Position numbers and translations under genes: made by a program | Assembly (NCBI GenBank): GCA_043772865.1 | Contig: JAYVFU010000273.1 | Location: 1-7,082 of the forward strand | DNA from: JACMMS01 sp043772865 | Lineage (GTDB): Bacteria > Pseudomonadota > Gammaproteobacteria > Burkholderiales > Methylophilaceae | Direction of reading: 5' to 3' | DNA: 7,082 nucleotides | The notes under the pieces: generated by a model | Told to the model about the DNA's origin: nothing | The model's database searches: none | Seen by the model: only the letters and a program-made list of their open reading frames with translations | Shown here: positions 1 to 4,896 of the stretch, piece by piece | Position numbering within the stretch: position 1 is the stretch's first letter | How the letters are laid out: each line of letters opens with the position of its first letter

Positions 1-833
1 ACGCCAATGAAGAATAGCCCCAGCAAAATATCCCGAAATGGCGCAATATCTGCCTCCACTTGGTAGCGATAGCGAGTCTCAGAAATCAGCATACCCGCAA
101 TAAATGCCCCTAGTGCGTAAGATAAGCCCGCCTCCTTAGTTGCAAATGCCAGTAGCAATGTAACCATGAGCACATTGAGCACAAACAACTCACGTGAGCG
201 TTGCTGGGCAACCCAGCCGAACCAAGGATTAATGAGTAATTTGCCAAATTTAAATAGTATAAAAAGCAATATCGTGGCTTTGATAAGCGATAAGCCTAAA
301 ATTGATAGCAAATCACCACTTTTTGAACCAAAAGCAGGGATCAACACTAAAACTAGAATGACGGCAATATCTTGAAATAACAAAATACCGATAGATAGCC
401 GCCCATGACGTGAATTTAAATCTACACGTTCCATTAAAATTTTAGAAACAATAGCAGTAGATGACATAGTAAGCGCGCTACCAATTACAAAGGCAGTAGC
501 CCAACTTAAACCCGCTAATTTAGCTACTAAAATAGCCAGCAATACTGATATTACAACCTGCGCCGCACCTAACCCAAATAAGGTGTTACGCATGGCGTAC
601 AGCATGGGCAGGCTAAATTCCAAGCCTATGCTAAACATTAAAAATACAATTCCAAATTCTGCAATCTGGTGGCTGGCTTCCGTGTCAGGAATCAAACCTA
701 AGGCATGGGGACCTAATGTCAAACCAATAGCAAAATAAGCCAGCATAGCAGGCAAACGCAAGGCGCGAAACAAAGCCACAACCAACACAGAGCTAGTTAA
801 TAGCATTAATAATATGGGCAAAGAATCAAACAT
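1..833 (-). CDS. KefB/KefC-type cation:proton antiporter (CPA2 family), N-terminal part, cut by window edge
   Basis: Reading the minus strand from the ATG at 833-831 gives 277 uninterrupted codons and leaves the window still open, so the C-terminal part is missing. The protein is almost wholly hydrophobic, with helices separated by short polar turns, as expected of an inner-membrane Na+/H+-exchanger domain. Family marks are visible: LPAMLAYFAIGLTLGP (27-42), FLMFSIGLEFSLP (64-76), TMSSTAIVSKIL (122-133), ILLFQDIAV (150-158, with the ion-binding Q154-D155 pair), ALGAFIAGMLIS (240-251) and LLGLFFIG (270-277) at the edge. Members of this family exchange K+ or Na+ for H+ and often carry a cytoplasmic TrkA-N (RCK) domain after about residue 380; whether this one does cannot be seen. 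Upstream of the start there is no clear Shine-Dalgarno sequence. It is divergent from the LPS genes, so it is a separate transcription unit. The family is secure; kefB, kefC or ybaL subtype and the transported ion are not. Confidence 0.93.
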   Translation of the reverse strand, partial: MFDSLPILLMLLTSSVLVVALFRALRLPAMLAYFAIGLTLGPHALGLIPDTEASHQIAEFGIVFLMFSIGLEFSLPMLYAMRNTLFGLGAAQVVISVLLAILVAKLAGLSWATAFVIGSALTMSSTAIVSKILMERVDLNSRHGRLSIGILLFQDIAVILVLVLIPAFGSKSGDLLSILGLSLIKATILLFILFKFGKLLINPWFGWVAQQRSRELFVLNVLMVTLLLAFATKEAGLSYALGAFIAGMLISETRYRYQVEADIAPFRDILLGLFFIG

Positions 834-856
834 ACGACTTTTTTAAAATAGGTGAA

Positions 857-885
857 AATATAAATTAATGGGCTTTTTACTTAAA
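857..885 (-). promoter_or_regulatory. Candidate sigma-70 promoter for the antiporter gene
   Basis: On the minus strand, TTTAAG (885-880) is followed after exactly 17 bases by TATATT (862-857). The -10 matches five of six consensus bases and the -35 three of six. Initiation would fall near 850, leaving a leader of roughly 17 bases before the ATG at 833. In such AT-rich sequence a match like this arises easily by chance, so this is only a candidate. Confidence 0.25.
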
Positions 886-938
886 GCGCTATATTGTTAT
901 GCGCCATAAGCTGAACTTAATTGTAACAGCTTAAGTAA

Positions 939-970
939 CGCACTTAAAAAGTGCGCCTTTATTTTATTTA
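939..970 (+). terminator. Rightward intrinsic-terminator-like hairpin with no visible upstream gene
   Basis: CGCACTT (939-945) and AAGTGCG (949-955) pair perfectly over 7 bp around an AAA loop, and are followed by CC and then a T-rich run (958-969) broken by single A residues. On the minus strand the sequence after the hairpin has no T tract, so only rightward termination fits. The only gene to the left is transcribed away from it. It may end a small RNA, act as an attenuator in a long kdsD leader, or block stray transcription. Confidence 0.4.
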
Positions 971-1074
971 ACGTTTTATGCAGAATATTTATAGCCAATA
1001 AAAGCTATTTAGGACATTATTAAATAATTAGGGCAATATTTATGCCTAAATTTAGCTTTTAGTGTTTATTAGGC

Positions 1075-1103
1075 TTTATTCGCTAGTCAATCCCTTTTAT
1101 ACT
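1075..1103 (+). promoter_or_regulatory. Candidate sigma-70 promoter for the kdsD operon
   Basis: TATACT (1098-1103, five of six -10 consensus bases) sits 17 bases after TTTATT (1075-1080, three of six -35 bases). A second -10-like TATAAC lies at 1109-1114 without a well-spaced -35. Starting near 1110 would give a leader of about 20 bases before the ATG at 1131. It would also exclude the upstream in-frame GTG at 1062. The -35 match is weak, so confidence is low. Confidence 0.3.
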
Positions 1104-1130
1104 TACCTTATAACCTTAATTCACGGCTTC

Positions 1131-2153
1131 ATGTCACCCACCTTATTACAATCTAATCGTTTACATGCGCCGATAGCCGCAGACAGCGCTTCACGTACAT
1201 TAAGCTTGGCGCGTGAAGTATTAACCATAGAATCGCGTGAAATTGAAGCATTAGCCAAGCGTTTGGATGCACATTTTGTAGCAGCAGTCGCCTTAGTTCT
1301 CCACTGTAAAGGTCGTGTGGTTGTTAGTGGCATGGGTAAGTCTGGGCATATTGGCAGAAAAATAGCTTCAACCCTTGCCAGCACTGGCAGCCCCGCATTT
1401 TTTATGCACCCTGGTGAAGCTAGTCATGGTGATTTAGGCATGATCACACAAGATGATGTAGTGATTGCGTTATCTAACTCTGGGGAGAGCGATGAAATAA
1501 TTGCCATCATCCCCGCCATTAAGCGCTTAGGCGCAAAAATTATCAGCATTACGGGCAAAGCGCAATCTACTTTAGCTAAAGAGGCGGATATACATTTAAG
1601 CGCTGAGGTTTCACAAGAAGCTTGCCCTTTAGGTTTAGCACCAACAGCCAGCACCACAGCGGCGCTAGCACTGGGCGATGCACTGGCTTTGTGCGTGTTA
1701 GATTTGCGAGATTTCTCAGCTGAAGATTTTGCACGCTCACATCCTGGTGGCAGTATAGGGCGTGGCTTGCTTATTCGCATTCATGATGTAATGCGCACAA
1801 ATGATGCTATTCCTAGCGTCACCGAAAATGCGCTGTTGGCGGATGGGTTGTTAGAAATGACGCGTAAAGGCTTAGGATTAACTGCCGTTATTAATCAAGC
1901 GAACCAGCCTGTAGGTATTTTTACTGATGGCGATTTGCGTCGCGCATTTGCACAGAATATTCAAGCTAGTACCACCAAAATAAGGGATGTCATGCATGCA
2001 AACCCGCAAATAATATTTGCGAACCAACTGGCAGTAGATGCGGTGGCGCTTATGGAAGCATTAAAAATTAGCAGTTTATTAGTGGTAAATGAAGCTGGAA
2101 AATTAGTCGGCGCACTGAATATGCATGATTTACTTAAAGCTAAAGTAGTTTAA
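1131..2153 (+). CDS. kdsD: D-arabinose-5-phosphate isomerase (Kdo biosynthesis)
   Basis: Interconverts D-ribulose-5-phosphate and D-arabinose-5-phosphate, the first committed step towards Kdo, the inner-core sugar of LPS; cytoplasmic. From ATG 1131 it is 340 residues, close to the 328 of E. coli KdsD. An N-terminal SIS sugar-isomerase domain holds SGMGKSGHIGRK (66-77), HPGEASHGDLGM (93-104), SNSGES (115-120) and EACPLGLAPT (163-172). Two CBS domains follow (about 219-275 and 283-340), with GIFTDGDLRR in the first. By a constant offset of 11 from E. coli, the catalytic residues K59, E111, E152 and H193 correspond to K70, E122, E163 and H204, all present. The frame is open back to a GTG at 1062. 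I chose ATG 1131 because it restores family length and the upstream extension is hydrophobic and unlike the family. Neither start has a clear Shine-Dalgarno sequence. It is first in the LPS gene set, 20 bases before kdsC. Confidence 0.96.
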   Translation: MSPTLLQSNRLHAPIAADSASRTLSLAREVLTIESREIEALAKRLDAHFVAAVALVLHCKGRVVVSGMGKSGHIGRKIASTLASTGSPAFFMHPGEASHGDLGMITQDDVVIALSNSGESDEIIAIIPAIKRLGAKIISITGKAQSTLAKEADIHLSAEVSQEACPLGLAPTASTTAALALGDALALCVLDLRDFSAEDFARSHPGGSIGRGLLIRIHDVMRTNDAIPSVTENALLADGLLEMTRKGLGLTAVINQANQPVGIFTDGDLRRAFAQNIQASTTKIRDVMHANPQIIFANQLAVDAVALMEALKISSLLVVNEAGKLVGALNMHDLLKAKVV

Positions 2154-2173
2154 TACTAAAAAATAGATCAAAA

Positions 2174-2707
2174 ATGACCATTTCACAAGATGTATTAAAC
2201 CGTGCAAAACAAATAAAACTTATTATTTTTGATGTAGATGGTGTCATGACCAATGGTGGTTTAATTATTGGCGACGATGGCCAAGAATATAAAAGTTTTA
2301 ATGCGCAAGACGGTCTAGGGATGAAATTACTCAAAGCCAGTGGTGTACAAATGGCTATTATTACAGGTCGCACTTCAAATGTTGTGACCAAGCGTGCCGA
2401 AAGCACTGGCATAGCGCACTTTTACCAAGGTGTAGATGATAAATTAGTGGCGTTTAACGATTTAATCGCTAAGTTGAATATTGCGCCAGAGCACTGTGCG
2501 TTTATGGGTGACGATGTAATAGATTTGCCGCCTATGTTACGTTGTGGCTTGGCCATAACAGTACCAGCTGCACCTGATTGTGTTAAACAACGTGCGCATT
2601 TAACTACTCAACATCAAGGTGGGCATGGTGCGGTGCGTGAAGTATGTGAATTGCTCATGCAAGCACAGGGTACTTATGATGCACAATTTGCGCAGTTTTT
2701 TAGCTAG
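2174..2707 (+). CDS. kdsC: 3-deoxy-D-manno-octulosonate-8-phosphate phosphatase (HAD family)
   Basis: Removes phosphate from Kdo-8-phosphate to release free Kdo for CMP activation. At 177 residues it is slightly shorter than E. coli KdsC (188). All HAD motifs are visible: motif I IIFDVDGVMTNG with nucleophile D20 and acid/base D22; motif II IITGR (62-66) with T64; motif III K90 in DDKLVAF; motif IV MGDDVIDLP (111-119) with the Mg2+-binding D113 and nearby D117. There is no large cap domain, as expected for tetrameric C0 enzymes of this group. The C-terminal GGHGAVREV (149-157) is the KdsC tail that reaches the active site of the neighbouring subunit. The 20-base gap after kdsD carries no good Shine-Dalgarno sequence, so translational coupling is likely. 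The stop is a TAG in the same frame as lptC. Confidence 0.97.
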   Translation: MTISQDVLNRAKQIKLIIFDVDGVMTNGGLIIGDDGQEYKSFNAQDGLGMKLLKASGVQMAIITGRTSNVVTKRAESTGIAHFYQGVDDKLVAFNDLIAKLNIAPEHCAFMGDDVIDLPPMLRCGLAITVPAAPDCVKQRAHLTTQHQGGHGAVREVCELLMQAQGTYDAQFAQFFS

Positions 2708-2728
2708 TTAGCGTTACTAAGTACCATT

Positions 2729-3469
2729 ATGTACAGCCGTCATGCCTTATGGTTTCCATTAGCGTTAGCGACTATGTTGGCATTAGTGACATTTTGGATT
2801 AATCAAGCCGTTGAGAAAAGCTCGCCTAAAAACGATGGTAGTAACCGTCACGATAGAGACTATGTGCTAAACAATTTTTACACCACTAAAACTGATTTAA
2901 TAGGTAACTTACATTACATATTGGCGGCGACTGAAATGGAACACTTTCCTGATGACGATAGTACTGTGTTGCAACGCCCGCGTTTCACGCAGTTCACCAT
3001 CAATAAGCCCTATACGCAAATTTCTAGTTCAAGAGGTTATGTGTCTAGTAATGCAGAAGAAGTACAGTTTGTAGATGATGTAATAGTAGTGAGGCCTGCA
3101 TTTAAAAACACTGGCGAAACGCAAATACTCACAGAAAAATTAACGGTGTATCCAAATTTAGATATTGTAAAAACCGATAGCCCTGTTGTGATTAAACAAT
3201 TTCCAAAAACTGAAATTCATGCAACGGGTTTTGTGATGAATAAAAAAGATCAAACTTTAGTACTAGGCACAGGCACAAATAAGGCAACCGCCAAACCAGA
3301 TCGCGTGCACGTGCACTACGAGCGCCCTGCTAGGCTTGCTAAAGCCAGTAATAAACTTTCTTCAAAAAAACCTATCACGCCAGCCACCCAATCAACAATA
3401 CCAAGTAAAAATATGCAAACCCAGCTTAATAAAAGCATGCCAATTAAGAAGCGTTCGGAGAAATTATGA
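2729..3469 (+). CDS. lptC: LPS export system protein LptC
   Basis: LptC is the bitopic inner-membrane protein that receives LPS from LptB2FG and passes it to periplasmic LptA. One transmembrane segment (about 7-25) follows a short N-terminus, leaving the rest periplasmic. A beta-jellyroll LptC domain spans about 40-200; recognisable blocks are DYVLNNFYTTKTD (44-56), RPRFTQFTI and the late HATGFVMN glycine segment. The protein is 246 residues against 191 in E. coli. The excess is largely a polar tail (about 206-246) rich in Lys, Ser, Thr, Gln and Pro that looks disordered. Sequence conservation in LptC is low, so identification leans on topology and position between kdsC and lptA as well as sequence. 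No Shine-Dalgarno sequence is evident. The stop codon overlaps the lptA start. Confidence 0.92.
   Translation: MYSRHALWFPLALATMLALVTFWINQAVEKSSPKNDGSNRHDRDYVLNNFYTTKTDLIGNLHYILAATEMEHFPDDDSTVLQRPRFTQFTINKPYTQISSSRGYVSSNAEEVQFVDDVIVVRPAFKNTGETQILTEKLTVYPNLDIVKTDSPVVIKQFPKTEIHATGFVMNKKDQTLVLGTGTNKATAKPDRVHVHYERPARLAKASNKLSSKKPITPATQSTIPSKNMQTQLNKSMPIKKRSEKL
3457..3460 (+). promoter_or_regulatory. Ribosome binding site of lptA inside the lptC 3' end
   Basis: GGAG lies 5 bases before the lptA ATG at 3466 and inside the last lptC codons. With the ATGA overlap this fixes the lptA start and indicates translational coupling. Confidence 0.7.
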
Positions 3470-4101
3470 ATAGCCGTTATACCCTAAGCCTAATGGCGTT
3501 ATGCATCATGCTAGGCTTGATCAATATATCAGTCGTTCACGCTGAGGCCTCTGATCGCGATAAACCTATTGAATTAGAAGCAGATACGGTCTCAGTAAAT
3601 GATGCCAAAAAAACCAGCACTTACAGTGGCAACGTTATTTTAACGCAAGGAACCCTAGTGATTAGAGGTGATAAATTAGTGGTACGCGAAGACGTTGATG
3701 GCTTTCAACACAGTACCTCACTTGGCAACCCAACCACCTTCAGACAAAAGCGTGATGGCACAGATGAATACATTGAAGGCAGCAGCCTGCGTATTGAATA
3801 TGACGGCCGTATGGATAAAGTTCAGTTATATACTAAAGCCAGTGTAAAGCGCGGTAATGATGTGGTTACTGGTGACTATATTAATTATGATGCCAACTCA
3901 GAATATGCTGAAGTGCTCGGTGGTAGATCAACAACTGGTACTCAAGGCCGCGTTAAGGCGGTTATACAGCCTAAAAAGAAAATTGAACCTAGCAATACCG
4001 ACACTAAACCAATCACAAAGCCAGCGCCTATCATTAATAAAAATCTACGTTTTAGTAATAAATTAGAACTAAATGCTGATCCGTTAACGACTAAAGAATA
4101 A
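3466..4101 (+). CDS. lptA: LPS export system periplasmic protein LptA
   Basis: LptA molecules form the periplasmic bridge along which LPS travels from LptC to LptD in the outer membrane. The 211-residue protein begins with a signal peptide: basic N-terminus, hydrophobic stretch 6-24, and a VHA site predicting cleavage after A26. The mature part starts EASDRDKPIELEADTVSV and contains the OstA/LptA N domain (about 33-165), with the typical THEAD-like LEADTVSVND entry (37-46), TYSGNVILTQGTLVIRGDKL and the closing QGRVKAVIQP. E. coli LptA has 185 residues. Here the tail (about 168-211) is longer, Lys/Pro/Thr/Asn rich and probably disordered. The start overlaps the lptC stop by 4 bases (ATGA) and has a good ribosome binding site. 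Confidence 0.95.
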   Translation: MNSRYTLSLMALCIMLGLINISVVHAEASDRDKPIELEADTVSVNDAKKTSTYSGNVILTQGTLVIRGDKLVVREDVDGFQHSTSLGNPTTFRQKRDGTDEYIEGSSLRIEYDGRMDKVQLYTKASVKRGNDVVTGDYINYDANSEYAEVLGGRSTTGTQGRVKAVIQPKKKIEPSNTDTKPITKPAPIINKNLRFSNKLELNADPLTTKE

Positions 4102-4123
4102 GTTTTAACTTAATTAAACCGCA

Positions 4124-4135
4124 TAAAAGCTTTTA
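4124..4135. repeat. 12-bp perfect palindrome upstream of lptB
   Basis: TAAAAGCTTTTA reads the same on both strands and sits in the 49-base lptA-lptB gap, immediately before the AGGA (4135-4138) that is the likely lptB ribosome binding site. It could be a small operator or RNA fold, or chance in AT-rich DNA; no T tract follows, so it is not a good terminator. Confidence 0.4.
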
Positions 4136-4150
4136 GGATAACGCAACAGC

Positions 4151-4873
4151 ATGAGTGAATTAGTAGTAGAACATTTACGCAAAGCTTACGGAAAACGCAC
4201 CGTAGTACATGATATTTCACTGCACATTAAAAGCGGTGAAGTGGTTGGGTTATTAGGCCCCAATGGTGCAGGAAAAACGACTAGTTTTTATATGATAGTA
4301 GGATTGGTTGGTTTAGATGAAGGCAGAATTTTACTCAATAACAAAGACTTAAGTCGCTTACCGATTCATAATCGCGCTCGCTTGGGCTTAGCTTATTTAC
4401 CACAAGAGCCATCTATATTTCGCAAGTTAAGTGTTTGTGAAAATATTATGGCAGTATTAGAACTACAACCATTAACAACGGAAGAGCGCGAAGCTAAACT
4501 TGAATCATTGCTTGATGAATTACATATTCAGCATATTCGTGATAATAATGCAGTGAGCTTATCTGGCGGTGAGCGCCGGCGTGTAGAAATCGCGCGATGC
4601 CTGGCGACAAATCCTAGCTTTATTTTACTAGATGAACCATTTGCAGGCATTGACCCAATTGCCGTGCTTGATATTCAAAAGATCATTAAATTTTTAACGA
4701 CACGCAATATCGGTGTGTTGATTACCGATCACAATGTACGTGAAACTTTAGGCATTTGCGATAGAGCCTATATTGTGAATCAAGGCGCCGTATTTGCATC
4801 TGGCGCACCTACGGATATTGTGCATAATGAAGCTGTTCGCGAAGTTTATTTAGGTAAGGATTTCCGCCTGTAA
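4151..4873 (+). CDS. lptB: LPS export ABC transporter ATP-binding protein LptB
   Basis: Cytoplasmic ATPase that powers LPS extraction from the inner membrane as an LptB2FG complex; lptF and lptG are not in this window, which is usual because they form a separate operon. It is 240 residues, matching E. coli (241). Present in order are Walker A GPNGAGKTT (36-44, K42), Q-loop Q85 in LPQEPSIF, ABC signature LSGGERRRVEIARCLA (137-152), Walker B FILLDEPFAGIDP (157-169) with catalytic E162, and switch H194 in ITDHNVRE. F90-R91 and the C-terminal VYLGKDFRL are the LptB-specific features that separate it from LivF/LivG-like ATPases. The probable ribosome binding site AGGA (4135-4138) is 12 bases from the ATG, rather far. 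A 23-base gap to rpoN suggests co-transcription. Confidence 0.98.
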   Translation: MSELVVEHLRKAYGKRTVVHDISLHIKSGEVVGLLGPNGAGKTTSFYMIVGLVGLDEGRILLNNKDLSRLPIHNRARLGLAYLPQEPSIFRKLSVCENIMAVLELQPLTTEEREAKLESLLDELHIQHIRDNNAVSLSGGERRRVEIARCLATNPSFILLDEPFAGIDPIAVLDIQKIIKFLTTRNIGVLITDHNVRETLGICDRAYIVNQGAVFASGAPTDIVHNEAVREVYLGKDFRL

Positions 4874-4884
4874 TTTGGCCAAAT
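4873..4884. repeat. 12-bp perfect palindrome at the lptB stop, ahead of rpoN
   Basis: ATTTGGCCAAAT starts on the last base of the lptB stop codon and fills half of the 23-base lptB-rpoN gap. The rpoN ATG at 4897 has no visible Shine-Dalgarno sequence, so this element lies where initiation control would act. Function is unknown and chance is possible. Confidence 0.4.
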
Positions 4885-4896
4885 AATTAACGAACT

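Larger units (their letters stand above)
834..1130. other. AT-rich divergent intergenic region with inverted repeats
   Basis: About 300 bases separate the antiporter start from the kdsD start. I see no convincing protein gene. Direct observations are a 7-bp inverted repeat TAAGCTG/CAGCTTA (907-913 and 927-933), an overlapping alternative ACTTAA/TTAAGT (915-920 and 931-936), a strong 7-bp hairpin followed by T-rich sequence (939-970), a 5-bp ATAGC/GCTAT pair (991-995 and 1004-1008), a 10-bp palindrome (1046-1055), and GCCTAA/TTAGGC arms (1044-1049 and 1069-1074). A 13-codon ORF (868-909, including stop) lies before the hairpins. The region must hold promoters for both flanking genes. Confidence 0.7.

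Noticed and set aside
166..375. Plus-strand ORF of 69 codons
   Set aside because: It lies wholly antisense within the clearly coding antiporter gene and its product has no recognisable pattern.
868..909. 13-codon ORF as a definite leader-peptide gene
   Set aside because: Very short ORFs are common by chance, the ribosome binding site spacing of 12 is long, and the codons show no regulatory bias. Kept only as part of the attenuator/small RNA finding.
1062..1130. GTG start giving KdsD a 23-residue hydrophobic N-terminal extension
   Set aside because: The extension is unlike KdsD family N-termini, makes the protein longer than usual, has no ribosome binding site, and would start upstream of the best promoter candidate. 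ATG 1131 is preferred.
1121..1780. Minus-strand ORFs of 87 and 118 codons opposite kdsD
   Set aside because: They are antisense to a strongly conserved enzyme, and their Ala/Ser/Lys-rich products look like reverse-frame translation.
2140..2412. Minus-strand ORF of 90 codons opposite kdsC
   Set aside because: Antisense to the HAD motifs of kdsC, with no supporting ribosome binding site or domain pattern.
3753..3768. TGGCAC resembling the -24 half of a sigma-54 promoter within lptA
   Set aside because: No GC-containing -12 element is found at the required spacing, and the match lies inside coding sequence.
3857..4066. Second-frame ORF inside lptA
   Set aside because: It overlaps the lptA coding frame entirely and shows no family signature.
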